Source: Pseudomonas viridiflava (lineage in GTDB: Bacteria > Pseudomonadota > Gammaproteobacteria > Pseudomonadales > Pseudomonadaceae). From it: a stretch of DNA of 64,000 bases. The position numbers and the translations under genes were made by a program. Location of the stretch: positions 90,731 to 154,730 of the forward strand of contig NZ_LKEH01000026.1 of NCBI RefSeq assembly GCF_001642795.1, read 5' to 3'. The notes under the pieces were generated by a model. The model was not told the origin of the DNA, ran no database searches, and was given only the letters and a program-made list of their open reading frames with translations. Shown piece by piece: positions 52,411 to 62,590 of the stretch (position 1 is the stretch's first letter; every line of letters starts with the position of its first letter).

Positions 52411-54231
52411 ATGAACACGCCCATGACTGCTCTCGATATCGCTGCCATTCAGACGTCACTCAGCACCGGCCAGACCTCACTGTCGACCTTCCTTCAGGAC
52501 CTGCATGCGCAGATTGACGCAGACGACCGTCCGGAAGTCTGGATTCACCGCGAGCCGCTTTCCCGTTTGCTCGAAAGAGCAAAGACGCTCGGCGCTCTGG
52601 CGGAAGAGCTGGGCGATGCGCTGTACGAAAGGCTGCCGCTGTTCGGCACTCCTTTCGCGGTGAAGGACAATTTCGATGTCGCGGGTCTGCCCACCACGGC
52701 GGCCTGTCCCGAGTTTGCCTATCAGGCTCAGACCACCGCGCATGTGGTGCAGCGCTTGCTGGACAGCGGCGCGGTGTTGATCGGCAAGACCAACCTGGAT
52801 CAGTTCGCGACGGGATTGGTGGGGGTTCGCTCGCCTTACGGCGCGGTGCGCAATGCCTGTGATCCGGCGTATGTCAGCGGCGGTTCGAGTTCGGGCTCTG
52901 CCGTGGCCGTGGCGCGGGGTCATGTGTGTTTTGCCTTGGGCACCGACACGGCCGGATCTGGCCGGGTGCCTGCGGGTTTCAACGGGATCGTCGGGCTCAA
53001 GCCGAGCCTCGGGCTGTTCAGCAGTCGCGGTGTCGTTCCGGCCTGTCGCACGCTGGACTGTCCGTCGATCTTCGCCAACGACGTGGCGCAGGCGTGGCAA
53101 GTCGCGCAGGTGATGGCTGATTTCGATGCACAGGATTCGGCCAGTGTCGCGGTAAAGGCGTTGCCGATGCTGCGTCGGGCGCGGCGGATTGCGGTGCCGC
53201 AACACTGTGAGTTCTTCGGCGATGCCCAGGCAGCCGCTGCGTTCGACAAGGCGCTGAAGTCACTCGAAAACGATCCACAGGTCACGCTGACTTACGTTGC
53301 ATTCGATGTTTTTGCCGAGGCAGCCGCCCTGCTCTATCAAGGCCCGTGGGTCGCCGAACGGCGCGCTGCGGTCGGTGAGTTTTTCGAGACGCATGCGGCA
53401 GACATTCACCCGGTGGTGCGCGGAATTTTGCAGAGCGCCGATCAGTTCGACGCAGTGGACACTTTCAAGGCGCGCTATCGCCTGGCCGAGCTGACGCGCG
53501 CGGCTGAAGCGCTGCTGGCCGAGGTCGATGTGCTGGTGGTGCCGACCGCGCCCTGCATGCCGACCATCGAGGCCGTGCTGGCCAATCCGGTCGAACTCAA
53601 CTCGCAGCTGGGTTACTACACCAACTTCGTCAACCTGATGAACATGAGTGCGCTGGCCATTCCGGCGCATCGTCGAGATGACGGTCTGCCTGCCGGTATC
53701 ACGTTGATCGGTCCGGCGGGCGCTGACCAGCGTCTGGCTGAAATCGCAGCAGGCTGGCAGGCGTATTTCGGTGCGAGCGATCAGCGCGACAGCGTGGCGC
53801 TGGCGCCCCTGCCCTTCAACGTCGCAACCGTTCAGGTCGCCGTGGTCGGCGCTCATCTCCAGGGCCAGCCGCTCAACTGGCAACTGCTGGAGGGCGGCGC
53901 TCGCCTGCGCAGCCTGACCACGACCAGTGCCGACTACCGACTCTATGCGCTGGCCAACACCACGCCAGCCAAACCCGGACTGGTTCGTGTGCCTGAACAG
54001 GGCGCGCACATCGAAGTCGAGGTCTGGGAAATGCCGCTCAGCCAGTTCGGCGCGTTCGTCGCCGCCATTCCTGCACCGCTGGGCATCGGCTCGTTGCAGC
54101 TCGCCGACGGCCAATGGGTCAAGGGTTTCATCTGCGAACCCGGCGGGCTTGCGGGCGCACAGGACATCACCGAATTCAAAGGCTGGCGCGCCTATTGCGC
54201 CGCGAACACCACGTCTTCCAAGACTCATTGA
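52411..54231 (+). CDS. atzF: Allophanate hydrolase (AtzF type)
   Basis: The 606-residue protein has an amidase-signature domain (about 25-460) with the Ser-cisSer-Lys triad: Lys85 (FAVKDNFD), Ser about 160 (SGGSSSGSA) and Ser about 183 (TAGSGRVPA). The C-terminal domain (about 475-606, VAVVGAHLQGQPLNWQLL...) is that of AtzF. It splits allophanate to ammonia and CO2. ATG 52423 is an alternative start. It heads a ten-gene operon; the GntR-like site abuts it. Confidence 0.93.
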   Translation: MNTPMTALDIAAIQTSLSTGQTSLSTFLQDLHAQIDADDRPEVWIHREPLSRLLERAKTLGALAEELGDALYERLPLFGTPFAVKDNFDVAGLPTTAACPEFAYQAQTTAHVVQRLLDSGAVLIGKTNLDQFATGLVGVRSPYGAVRNACDPAYVSGGSSSGSAVAVARGHVCFALGTDTAGSGRVPAGFNGIVGLKPSLGLFSSRGVVPACRTLDCPSIFANDVAQAWQVAQVMADFDAQDSASVAVKALPMLRRARRIAVPQHCEFFGDAQAAAAFDKALKSLENDPQVTLTYVAFDVFAEAAALLYQGPWVAERRAAVGEFFETHAADIHPVVRGILQSADQFDAVDTFKARYRLAELTRAAEALLAEVDVLVVPTAPCMPTIEAVLANPVELNSQLGYYTNFVNLMNMSALAIPAHRRDDGLPAGITLIGPAGADQRLAEIAAGWQAYFGASDQRDSVALAPLPFNVATVQVAVVGAHLQGQPLNWQLLEGGARLRSLTTTSADYRLYALANTTPAKPGLVRVPEQGAHIEVEVWEMPLSQFGAFVAAIPAPLGIGSLQLADGQWVKGFICEPGGLAGAQDITEFKGWRAYCAANTTSSKTH

Positions 54232-54246
54232 TCAGGGGTAGCAACA

Positions 54247-55356
54247 ATGTCGAATGTCGATCGTCGCAGTTTCATGAAACTGGCGGGCATTATCGGTCTC
54301 AGCGCGGCGCTGCCGTTCAGTCGGGTCTATGCCGCCGATGCCCCGCTGGTGGTGGGTTTCATCTACGTGGGCGCCCGCGATGACTTTGGTTACAACCAGG
54401 CCCACGCGCAGGCGGCCGCCATCATCAAGACACTGCCCAACGTCAAAGTGATCGAGGAAGAAAACGTCCCGGAAACCGTGGCCGTGCAGAAAACCATGGA
54501 AGCCATGATTCGTCAGGACGGCGCGACACTGATCTTTGCGACCTCTTTCGGTTACTTCGATCCGCACGTGGTCAAGGTGGCGAAGAAATACCCGGACGTG
54601 CGTTTCGCCCACTGCGGCGGACTGTGGAAGGCCGGTAGCGACCCAATGAACGCAGGCAGCTTTTTCGGCTACATCGACGAAGCCCAATACCTGAACGGCG
54701 TGGTTGCCGGGCACATGAGCAAGTCGAAAAAGCTTGGCTTCGTCGCCGCCAAACCGGTGCCGCAGGTGCTGCGCAACCTGAACGCGTTTGCCATGGGCGC
54801 ACGCTCGGTGGACCCGAGCATTGTCACCACAGTGATTTTCACCGGTGACTGGTCATTGCCGATCAAGGAAGCGGAAGCCGCCAACAGCTTGATTGATCAG
54901 GGTTGCGATGTGCTGACCTGCCACGTCGACGGCCCCAAGGTGATTGTAGAGACGGCCGAGAAACGTGGCGCGATGACCTGCGGCTACCACGCCAGCCAGG
55001 CGGCGCTCGCGCCCAAAGGCTATCTGACCGGTGCCGAATGGAACTGGGAAACGCCCTACAAGGCTCATGTTGCCGCGATCCAGCACGACGCGCCGATGAT
55101 CAATTTCCTGCGCGGCGGTTTGCGGGATGGTTTCGTCAAGACGTCGCCCTACGGACCCGCCGTCAGTGCCGAAGCCAAGAAAAACGCCGACGCGATCAAG
55201 GCCCAGATGATGGCGGGCGGCTTCGTGATTTACAAAGGCCCGCTCAAGGACAACAAAGGCAAGGTCGTGATCGCCGACGGCGTGTCTCAGGCGCAGAACG
55301 ATATCGCACTGGAAAGCATGAATTATCTGGTGGAAGGCGTTGTTGGCCAGATCTGA
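54247..55356 (+). CDS. BMP-family ABC transporter substrate-binding protein
   Basis: The 369-residue protein has a Tat-type signal (DRRSFMKLAG, end about YAAD) and a BMP/Med-type periplasmic fold: VGFIYVGARDDFGYNQAH, FATSFGYFDPHVVKVAKKYP, TFTGDWSLPIKEAEAA. The family binds nucleosides, purines and related heterocycles. Its place between allophanate hydrolase and permease genes implies a ureide or nucleobase-like substrate. Confidence 0.88.
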   Translation: MSNVDRRSFMKLAGIIGLSAALPFSRVYAADAPLVVGFIYVGARDDFGYNQAHAQAAAIIKTLPNVKVIEEENVPETVAVQKTMEAMIRQDGATLIFATSFGYFDPHVVKVAKKYPDVRFAHCGGLWKAGSDPMNAGSFFGYIDEAQYLNGVVAGHMSKSKKLGFVAAKPVPQVLRNLNAFAMGARSVDPSIVTTVIFTGDWSLPIKEAEAANSLIDQGCDVLTCHVDGPKVIVETAEKRGAMTCGYHASQAALAPKGYLTGAEWNWETPYKAHVAAIQHDAPMINFLRGGLRDGFVKTSPYGPAVSAEAKKNADAIKAQMMAGGFVIYKGPLKDNKGKVVIADGVSQAQNDIALESMNYLVEGVVGQI

Positions 55357-55366
55357 GGAGCGCCCG

Positions 55367-56476
55367 ATGTTGGTCTCGCGAACCCTGCGGCGTATTGCCG
55401 TAGCGCTGTTGCCGGGCCTGCCGACGCTGTTGGCGGTGTTGTCGTCATGCGTGCTGTTTCTGCTGTTCCTCACGGTTCAGGGCAAGCCTGCGTGGCAGGC
55501 CCTGCATCTGGTCGGCGAAGGCGCATTCGGCTCCTGGTTTGCGCTGGAAAACACCTTGCAGCGCGCAGCGCCACTGATGCTGACCGCGCTCTGCGTGGCT
55601 CTGCCCGCGCGGGCCGGGCTGATCATCATTGGCGGCGAAGGTGCCCTGGTGCTCGGCGGGCTGGCAGCAGCGGTCACGCCGCTCTGGCTGCCGTCGGTGG
55701 CGCCCTGGCTGATGCTCGGTTGCATGGGCCTCATCGCGATGCTGACCGGTGCACTGTGGATCGGTCTGAGTGGCTGGATGCGCCAGCACCGGGGCGTCAA
55801 CGAGACCATCAGCAGCCTGTTGCTGTCGTACATCGCGCTCGCGCTGTTCAGGCAAATGGTCGAAGGACCGCTGCGCGATCCGGCGAGCCTGAACAAGCCG
55901 TCCACGCCGCCGCTGGATGAGGCCTATATGGTCGGCACCATCAGCGACAGTTTCGAAGTGCACTGGGGGCTTGTAGCCGGGGTGATTGCCTGTCTGCTCG
56001 CGTACGTATTAGTGCGCCACAGCGTCAAGGGTTTCGCCCTCGCGGTCGTCGGCGGCAACGTGCGCACGGCCTTGATGATCGGCCTGCCGGTGGATCGACT
56101 GATTCTGCTGAGCTGCCTGCTTGGCGGTGCTGCAGCCGGTCTGGCAGGCATGTTCGAAGTCACGGCGGTACAAGGCAGCGCCAATGTCGCGATGATCGCG
56201 GGGTATGGCACCAGCGGCATTCTGGTCGCGTTCGCCGCCCGCCATCATCCGTTGGCGATCATCTTCTGCGCGATTCTGCTGGGCGGCCTGGAAGCCAGCG
56301 GCGGCCTGTTGCAGCGGCGTCTCGGACTGCCGGATGCCACCACGCTGATTCTCGAAGGACTGCTGTTTACCAATCTGTTGCTCTGGGAAGCCCTGAGCGG
56401 GCGGCTGGCGGCCTGGAAGATCAGGCTGGCACAACCGCAGCCCGTCGTCGAAAAAGGAGCACTGCAACGTGGCTGA
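55367..56476 (+). CDS. BMP-type ABC transporter permease 1
   Basis: Start 55367 (MLVSRTLRRIAVALLPG) is preferred, with GAGGAGCGCCC upstream. The 369-residue protein has about nine membrane helices and the branched-type permease signatures VNETISSLLLSYIALALF and YGTSGILVAFAARHHPLAI. It forms a heterodimer with the next gene, overlapping it by 8 nt. Confidence 0.88.
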   Translation: MLVSRTLRRIAVALLPGLPTLLAVLSSCVLFLLFLTVQGKPAWQALHLVGEGAFGSWFALENTLQRAAPLMLTALCVALPARAGLIIIGGEGALVLGGLAAAVTPLWLPSVAPWLMLGCMGLIAMLTGALWIGLSGWMRQHRGVNETISSLLLSYIALALFRQMVEGPLRDPASLNKPSTPPLDEAYMVGTISDSFEVHWGLVAGVIACLLAYVLVRHSVKGFALAVVGGNVRTALMIGLPVDRLILLSCLLGGAAAGLAGMFEVTAVQGSANVAMIAGYGTSGILVAFAARHHPLAIIFCAILLGGLEASGGLLQRRLGLPDATTLILEGLLFTNLLLWEALSGRLAAWKIRLAQPQPVVEKGALQRG

Positions 56477-57389
56477 TATCGACCTGAGCACCTTTTTGCT
56501 GGCGCTGCTGGCCGGTTCGATTCGCGTCGGCACGCCGTTCCTGTTTGTCAGCCTGGGCGAATGCCTGACGGAAAAGAGCGGCCGCATCAACCTGGGGCTG
56601 GAAGGCATTCTGGTGGCTGGCGCGATGTCGGGCTATGCCGCTGCATGCCTGACGGGCTCGGCCTGGCTGGGCGTGGGCGCAGCCGCAGGCGTCGGCCTGC
56701 TGCTGGGCCTGTTGCACGGCATCGCCTGTTCGTTGCCACGCGTCAACGATATTGCGTTCGGCATTGCGTTGATTCTGCTCGGCACCGGCCTGGCGTTCTT
56801 TCTCGGCAAGGCGTTCATTCAGCCGCAAGCCCCCATGCTGCCGTCACTGGCGCTGGGTGCGTGGAGCGATGAAGAACGTTTGCGTTCGGCATTGAACATC
56901 AACGTGCTGTTTTTCATCGGCGTGGCCCTGGCCTTCGCGTTGCACTGGGGCCTGCGCAGCACGCGCTGGGGCCTGATGCTGCGACTGGTGGGTGATCACG
57001 CCGAGACCGCTCAGGCGCTGGGCTATCAGCCGATCAAGGTACGCATCGTCGCCACGGCCATTGGCGGCGCGCTGGCAGGCATTGGCGGTGCGTACCTGTC
57101 CCTGTACTACCCCGGCAGCTGGAACGAAGGTTTGTCCAGCGGTCAGGGCCTGATGGCCGTGGCGCTGGTGATTTTCGCCCGCTGGCGGCCGCTTGCGTGC
57201 CTGTGGGCATCGCTGTTGTTCGGCGCAGCCGGTGCGATTGGTCCGGCGTTGCAGGCCGTGGGCATCAGCAGCGGCTACTACCTGTTTGCGGCCGCGCCCT
57301 ACGCGCTGACCCTTGGCGTGATGTACGCGACCTGCCGCCGTGGCCGAACGCTGAACGGCGCGCCCGGCGAATTGAGCATGACCCGATGA
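56469..57389 (+). CDS. BMP-type ABC transporter permease 2
   Basis: The 306-residue permease has ITLGEC-type GTPFLFVSLGECLTEKSGRI, the INLGLEGILVAGA pattern of nucleoside permeases and GGAYLSLYYPGSWNEGLSSG. About eight helices. GGAGCACTGCAAC lies before the GTG-near ATG. Second half of the channel. Confidence 0.88.
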   Translation: MADIDLSTFLLALLAGSIRVGTPFLFVSLGECLTEKSGRINLGLEGILVAGAMSGYAAACLTGSAWLGVGAAAGVGLLLGLLHGIACSLPRVNDIAFGIALILLGTGLAFFLGKAFIQPQAPMLPSLALGAWSDEERLRSALNINVLFFIGVALAFALHWGLRSTRWGLMLRLVGDHAETAQALGYQPIKVRIVATAIGGALAGIGGAYLSLYYPGSWNEGLSSGQGLMAVALVIFARWRPLACLWASLLFGAAGAIGPALQAVGISSGYYLFAAAPYALTLGVMYATCRRGRTLNGAPGELSMTR

Positions 57390-57413
57390 ATACATTTCCA
57401 GAGGAGGCATGAC

Positions 57414-58439
57414 ATGGCCAGTGGTCTTGGTGGCTTGAACAAATCGCCCAACGGCGTAGTGATCGGTCTGGCGCAACTGGCGCTTCCCGACCCGCACACC
57501 CGCGAGGCGCTGTGGGCGCAAACAGAAAAAGTGGTGTCGATGGTCGCCAAGGCAAGGCGCAGCAACCCCGGCATGGACCTGATCGTGTTTCCCGAGTATT
57601 CGCTGCATGGCCTGTCCATGAGCACGGCACCGGAGATCATGTGCAGCCTGGACGGCCCCGAAGTCGCGGCGCTGCGTCAGGCCTGCCGGGATCATCGCAT
57701 CTGGGGCTGTTTCTCGATCATGGAAGCCAACCCCCACGGCAACCCGTTCAACAGCGGTCTGATCGTCGACGACATGGGCGAGATCCAGCTGTATTACCGC
57801 AAGCTGCACCCGTGGGTGCCGGTCGAGCCCTGGGAGCCCGGCGATCTGGGGATACCGGTGTGCGACGGTCCACGCGGCAGCAAACTGGCGCTGATCATCT
57901 GCCACGACGGCATGTTTCCCGAGATGGCCCGCGAGTGCGCCTACAAAGGCGCGGACATCATGCTGCGCACGGCGGGTTATACCGCGCCGATTCGCCACTC
58001 GTGGAAGATCACCAACCAGAGCAACGCCTTCACCAACCTGATGCAGACCGCCAGCGTCTGCATGTGCGGTTCCGACGGCACGTTCGATTCGATGGGCGAA
58101 GCGATGTTCGTCGATTTCGACGGCACGATCATGGCCGAGGGCGGCGGACGCGCCGATGAAATTGTCTGCTGCGAACTGCGCCCGGATCTGGTCCGTGAAG
58201 CGCGGATTAACTGGGGCGTGGAAAACAATATCTATCAGTTCGGCCATCGCGGTTATGTCGCCGTCAACGGCGGCGCGCAGGACTGTCCCTACACCTACAT
58301 GCACGATCTGGCTGCCGGGCAGTATCGCCTGCCGTGGGAAGCCGACGTGGTGCACACCGATGGCCGCGCCTGCGGCTTCGATACACCCGAGCGTACGTTC
58401 AAACCCACCCCGACGACGTGGAAGGAATCATCACGATGA
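57414..58439 (+). CDS. Formamidase-like amidase of the nitrilase superfamily
   Basis: The 341-residue enzyme has the Glu-Lys-Cys triad: Glu61 (VFPEYSLHG), Lys130 (YYRKLHP), Cys163 ([10 protein letters not shown]). The CHDGMFPE box and length resemble H. pylori AmiF formamidase. It may hydrolyse a formyl- or carbamoyl-ureide rather than free formamide. GAGGAGGC precedes the ATG. Its stop overlaps the next start (ATGA). Confidence 0.85.
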   Translation: MASGLGGLNKSPNGVVIGLAQLALPDPHTREALWAQTEKVVSMVAKARRSNPGMDLIVFPEYSLHGLSMSTAPEIMCSLDGPEVAALRQACRDHRIWGCFSIMEANPHGNPFNSGLIVDDMGEIQLYYRKLHPWVPVEPWEPGDLGIPVCDGPRGSKLALIICHDGMFPEMARECAYKGADIMLRTAGYTAPIRHSWKITNQSNAFTNLMQTASVCMCGSDGTFDSMGEAMFVDFDGTIMAEGGGRADEIVCCELRPDLVREARINWGVENNIYQFGHRGYVAVNGGAQDCPYTYMHDLAAGQYRLPWEADVVHTDGRACGFDTPERTFKPTPTTWKESSR

Positions 58440-59122
58440 GCGAACGCTACCTCGCTTCCGAGCCTTATCCGTGGCCGTGGAACGGCAAGCTCAACGCACG
58501 CAACACCGCGCTGATCGTGATCGACATGCAGACCGACTTCTGCGGCGTCGGCGGCTATGTGGACAGCATGGGCTACGACCTGGCATTGACCCGGGCGCCC
58601 ATCGAGCCGATCAAGGGGTTGCTGGCGCTGATGCGTCCGCTCGGTTTCACCATCATTCATACCCGCGAAGGCCATCGTCCGGACCTCAGCGACCTACCCG
58701 CCAACAAGCGCTGGCGCTCGCAGCGTATCGGCGCAGGCATCGGCGATCCCGGCCCGTGCGGCAAGATTCTGGTACGCGGCGAACCCGGCTGGGAACTGAT
58801 CGATGAACTCGCTCCGCTGCCCGGCGAGATCGTGATCGACAAGCCCGGCAAGGGTTCTTTCTACGCCACCGATCTTGAGCTGGTGCTGCGCACTCGGGGC
58901 ATCGAAAACCTGATCCTCACCGGCATCACGACTGACGTGTGCGTGCACACCACCCTGCGTGACGCCAACGATCGCGGCTTCGAATGCATCCTGCTGGAAG
59001 ACTGCTGCGGCGCGACCGACCCGGCCAACCATGCCGCCGCCCTGAGCATGATCAAGATGCAGGGCGGCGTGTTCGGTGCGGTCGGGCATTCGTCGATGCT
59101 TCGCGATGTGCTGGGAGCTTGA
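58436..59122 (+). CDS. biuH: Biuret hydrolase-like isochorismatase-family enzyme
   Basis: ATG 58436 ([19 protein letters not shown]) overlaps the previous stop. The 228-residue cysteine hydrolase has the triad Asp ([16 protein letters not shown]), Lys (DKPGKGSF) and Cys (TDVCVHTT), and, from memory, agrees throughout with Rhizobium biuret hydrolase BiuH ([29 protein letters not shown]). It would convert biuret to allophanate, feeding the first gene of the operon. The match is not computed, so the symbol is provisional. Confidence 0.82.
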   Translation: MSERYLASEPYPWPWNGKLNARNTALIVIDMQTDFCGVGGYVDSMGYDLALTRAPIEPIKGLLALMRPLGFTIIHTREGHRPDLSDLPANKRWRSQRIGAGIGDPGPCGKILVRGEPGWELIDELAPLPGEIVIDKPGKGSFYATDLELVLRTRGIENLILTGITTDVCVHTTLRDANDRGFECILLEDCCGATDPANHAAALSMIKMQGGVFGAVGHSSMLRDVLGA

Positions 59123-59124
59123 CC

Positions 59125-60660
59125 ATGCGCGCCCTGAGTCTGGAAACCATCGGCGCCAGCAAAAGCTTCGGCGCGTTTCGTGCGCTGGATGACGTGTCGT
59201 TCAAGGTGCGGGCCGGAACGGTCCATGCGTTGCTGGGCGAAAACGGCGCCGGCAAAAGTACGTTGGTCAAAGGCATCATCGGCTATGGCCCGTTGCAGTC
59301 GGGCAGCATTCTGGTCAATAACCGCGAGCACGAGATTCGCAATCCACGCGACTCGCACCAGTTGCAGATCGGCATGGTGTATCAGCATTTCACCGTCGCG
59401 CCGGGCCTGAGCGTGGCGGAAAATCTGGTGCTGTCGCGTGGCGATCTGCCGTGGCGTATCGACTGGACCGCCGAGCACGAACGCCTGCAGGCCTTCATGG
59501 AGCGCATGCCGTTTCGCCTCGACATTCAACGACCGGTCAGCAGTCTGGCCGCCGGTGAAAAGCAGAAGCTGGAAATTCTCAAGCAGCTGTATCTGGAACG
59601 TCGGCTGGTGATTCTCGATGAGCCAACTTCGGTGCTCACGCCGCAGGAAGCCGACGAGGTGCTGGGCCTGATGCAGCAGATGGCGCACCGTGGCGAGCTG
59701 ACGGTGCTGATGATCACCCACAAGTTTCGGGAGGTCAGCACCTACGCCGACGACGTCACCGTGTTGCGCAAGGGTCGCTGGGTGGCAAGCAGCGCGGTCG
59801 CCGATACCACGACTCAGCAAATGGCGACGTGGATGATGGGCCATGCGCAAACCAACAGTGTCAGCAGTGATCGGCCGCCCGTGCCTGAACAGGCCCCGCA
59901 ATTGCAGGTCGAGCAGCTTGATGTGCCGGGCGACAAGGGCACGCTGGCAATAAAAAAACTGAGCCTGTCAGTGCGGCCCGGAGAAATCCTCGGCATTGCC
60001 GGTATCTCTGGCAATGGCCAGCGCGAACTGACCGAAGCGCTGTTGGGCCAACGGCCGTTCAGCGCCGGACGCGTGCTGATCGATGGTCAGCCCTACCACG
60101 CCAGCCGCGAACAGATGCAGCGCCTGCGCGTGTTCAGCCTGCCGGAAGAGCCGCTGCGCAACGCGTGCATCGGCGGGCTCAGCGTTGCCGACAATCTGGC
60201 CCTGCGCAACTTTGACCGCCCACCGCTGTGCCGTCAGGGTTGGCGCATCGACCGCCGTGCGGTTGCCGCTCAGGCGCGCGGTCTGATCGAGCGTTTTCAG
60301 GTCACGCCCAACGATCCGAACCGCCCCATCGGGACCTTGTCCGGCGGCAACGTGCAACGCGCGGTGCTGGCTCGCGAACTGACCTCGGACATCGCCGTGC
60401 TGATCGTCGCCAACCCGGTGTTCGGTCTGGATTTCGCGTCCGTGGCGCTGATCCATCAACGCCTGATCGACGCTCGCAACAGCGGCGCCGCCGTGCTGTT
60501 GTTGAGCGAAGACCTCGACGAACTGCTGACCCTGGCAGACCGCATCACTGTGATCCACGACGGCGAGCTGGTCTTCGAAACACTCGCGAACGCTGCCGAC
60601 CGCACCGAACTGGGCCGACACATGGCGGGCGCTGAACATTCGCACAAGGAGTCCGCATGA
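59125..60660 (+). CDS. BMP-type ABC transporter ATPase, double ABC protein
   Basis: Start 59125 ([18 protein letters not shown]) is chosen; the longer frame reads through biuH. The 511-residue protein has two ABC domains. Domain 1: [13 protein letters not shown], signature-like [28 protein letters not shown]. Domain 2 is degenerate: Walker A is [13 protein letters not shown], signature [15 protein letters not shown]. This is the layout of purine/sugar BMP importers. It is cut off from the permease genes by two enzyme genes. Confidence 0.88.
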   Translation: MRALSLETIGASKSFGAFRALDDVSFKVRAGTVHALLGENGAGKSTLVKGIIGYGPLQSGSILVNNREHEIRNPRDSHQLQIGMVYQHFTVAPGLSVAENLVLSRGDLPWRIDWTAEHERLQAFMERMPFRLDIQRPVSSLAAGEKQKLEILKQLYLERRLVILDEPTSVLTPQEADEVLGLMQQMAHRGELTVLMITHKFREVSTYADDVTVLRKGRWVASSAVADTTTQQMATWMMGHAQTNSVSSDRPPVPEQAPQLQVEQLDVPGDKGTLAIKKLSLSVRPGEILGIAGISGNGQRELTEALLGQRPFSAGRVLIDGQPYHASREQMQRLRVFSLPEEPLRNACIGGLSVADNLALRNFDRPPLCRQGWRIDRRAVAAQARGLIERFQVTPNDPNRPIGTLSGGNVQRAVLARELTSDIAVLIVANPVFGLDFASVALIHQRLIDARNSGAAVLLLSEDLDELLTLADRITVIHDGELVFETLANAADRTELGRHMAGAEHSHKESA

Positions 60661-61334
60661 TTGACGTCAACGCTCATCCGGCCCGCTTTGCCTTCGACCC
60701 TGCCAGCACGGCGCTGGTGATCATCGACATGCAGCGCGACTTTCTCGAGCCCGGTGGTTTCGGCGCTGCACTGGGTAACGACGTGCTGCCGCTGCAAGCC
60801 ATTATCCCGACGGTTCAACAGCTATTGGCGCTGGCACGTGATCAAAACCTGACCGTGATCCACACCCGCGAATCCCATGCCGAAGACCTCGCCGATTGCC
60901 CACCCGCCAAACTCGAACACGGCCTGCCGGGTCTGCGTATAGGCGATGCCGGGCCGATGGGCCGGATTCTGGTGCGTGGCGAGCCGGGCAATCAGATCAT
61001 CGACGCCCTGGCGCCGATTGCTGGCGAGTGGGTCATCGACAAACCCGGCAAGGGAATGTTTTTCGGCACGGGCCTGCATGGAAGACTGAGCACAGCGGGC
61101 ATCACTCACCTGATCTTCGCCGGTGTGACCACGGAGGTCTGTGTGCAGAGCAGCATGCGTGAAGCCAATGATCGCGGTTACCGCTGCCTGTTGATCGAAG
61201 ACGCCACCGAGAGTTACTTTCCCGCCTTCAAGCAAGCGACGCTCGACATGATCACCGCACAGGGCGGCATTGTCGGTCGAGTGACGTCGTTGTCAGCTCT
61301 GGAGCAGGCACTACAGACAAGGAGTACACACTGA
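60657..61334 (+). CDS. Second isochorismatase-family hydrolase, possible triuret or related ureide hydrolase
   Basis: The 225-residue protein overlaps the ATPase gene by 4 nt. The triad is intact: Asp ([16 protein letters not shown]), Lys ([13 protein letters not shown]), Cys ([18 protein letters not shown]). It is a paralogue of the BiuH-like protein but lacks its [17 protein letters not shown] block, so the substrate differs. Triuret hydrolase is one candidate from family knowledge; not proven. Confidence 0.82.
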   Translation: MIDVNAHPARFAFDPASTALVIIDMQRDFLEPGGFGAALGNDVLPLQAIIPTVQQLLALARDQNLTVIHTRESHAEDLADCPPAKLEHGLPGLRIGDAGPMGRILVRGEPGNQIIDALAPIAGEWVIDKPGKGMFFGTGLHGRLSTAGITHLIFAGVTTEVCVQSSMREANDRGYRCLLIEDATESYFPAFKQATLDMITAQGGIVGRVTSLSALEQALQTRSTH

Positions 61335-61720
61335 TGGATATCAACCTGCCCCATGTGGTGGCCGCCGTTACCGATGCGTTCATCGATTACGAACGCGCGT
61401 TGCTGGCCAATGAACTGACAACGCTGGATGACTATTTCTGGAATTCGGAACACACCGTGCGTTACGGCGTGGCGGAAAACCTGCACGGCGCTGAAGCCAT
61501 TGCGCTGTATCGACGCCACTGCCAGCCCGTCGGTCCTGGACGGCAACTGGTGCGCACGGTCGTCAGCACTTTCGGCGAAGACTTCGCGACCGTCAGCACC
61601 GAATTTCACGATGGCGTCACTCAACGGCTGGGACGCCAGATGCAGACCTGGGCCCGCTTCGACGGTGCGTGGAAAGTCGTTGCCGCGCATGTCAGCATCG
61701 ACCTGAGCACGCTGGAGTGA
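61334..61720 (+). CDS. HpxZ/AtzH-like protein (DUF3225)
   Basis: The 128-residue NTF2-like protein (VTDAFIDYERALLANELTTL, DDYFWNSEHTVRYGVAENLH, GAEAIALYRRH, QMQTWARFDGAWKVVAAHVS) is of the type found with amidases of oxalurate and s-triazine breakdown. It overlaps its neighbour by one base (TGATG). Its catalytic role here is unknown; it may act on an unstable carboxylated intermediate. Confidence 0.75.
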   Translation: MDINLPHVVAAVTDAFIDYERALLANELTTLDDYFWNSEHTVRYGVAENLHGAEAIALYRRHCQPVGPGRQLVRTVVSTFGEDFATVSTEFHDGVTQRLGRQMQTWARFDGAWKVVAAHVSIDLSTLE

Positions 61721-61725
61721 ACGCC

Positions 61726-62412
61726 GTGAGCACGCCCCACTCCACCAACGCGCTGGCCGAAGACGTCTACCGTCGACTGAAACAGGAAATCTTCGACTTC
61801 TACCTGCTGCCCTACGACCGCTTCACCGAGAACCAGTTGGCCGACCGTTATCAGGTGTCACGCACGCCGGTTCGTGATGCGCTCTACCGCCTGCAGCGCG
61901 AGGGTTATCTGGAAGTCGAGTTTCGCCGGGGCTGGTCGGTCAAGCCGCTGGACTTTACCCAGATCGACCAGCTCTACGATTTGCGCATCGTGCTGGAGTG
62001 CGCCGCCGTCGAACGTATCTGCGCATCTGCCGAGGTCCACCCGGAACTGAACATCCTGCGTGGACACTGGCTGGTGGACAAAAGCGAACGGCACACTGAC
62101 ATGCAAGTGGTCGCCGATCTCGACGAGCAGTTTCATACCCAACTGGTGGCTGCGTCAGGCAATCAGGAAATGGCCCGCGTGCACCACGAAGTCACCGAAC
62201 GCATCCGCATCGTCCGGCGTCTGGACTTCTTCAAGAGCGCGCGCATCGAACACACCTACCTCGAACACGCTGCCATCCTCAACGCCCTTCAGGCCCGCAA
62301 GCGTGATGAAGCGCTGTTGCTGCTGCGCTCTCATGTAGAGATCAGCAAGCTGGAGGTTCGCAAGCTGACCATCTCGATGCTGAGCGATGCTCGGCGTCAG
62401 CATCAGGCGTAA
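61726..62412 (+). CDS. GntR-family regulator (FCD type)
   Basis: A GTG start at 61726 with GGAG 8 nt upstream gives 228 residues. Residues about 8-75 are the winged-helix domain (LAEDVYRRLKQEIFDFYLLP, LADRYQVSRTPVRDALYRLQ), followed by an FCD ligand domain with metal-type residues (DLDEQFHTQLVAASGN, ERIRIVRRL, EHAAILNAL). Last gene of the operon; it probably controls it through the site at 52.4 kb. Confidence 0.9.
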   Translation: MSTPHSTNALAEDVYRRLKQEIFDFYLLPYDRFTENQLADRYQVSRTPVRDALYRLQREGYLEVEFRRGWSVKPLDFTQIDQLYDLRIVLECAAVERICASAEVHPELNILRGHWLVDKSERHTDMQVVADLDEQFHTQLVAASGNQEMARVHHEVTERIRIVRRLDFFKSARIEHTYLEHAAILNALQARKRDEALLLLRSHVEISKLEVRKLTISMLSDARRQHQA

Positions 62413-62590
62413 GCGGCAAGGTAGAGGCTCACCTGAGACGGCGTGACCGGGTAACCAGACGGTCACATCTCGACATCATTAATTGCATCTCATAGCCCGG
62501 CTTCTTATCATCGCCGCGGGTGTATCGACGCATGTCGCGCGGTGCAGGTTAAAAGTGACGCGTTGGTCGGGCCGCCAACGGAGAGTCATT

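Noticed and set aside
56844..58355. A 503-codon open frame opposite the permease and formamidase genes
   Set aside because: It is rich in His, Arg and Gln, has no family resemblance, and is the usual antisense shadow of high-GC coding DNA.
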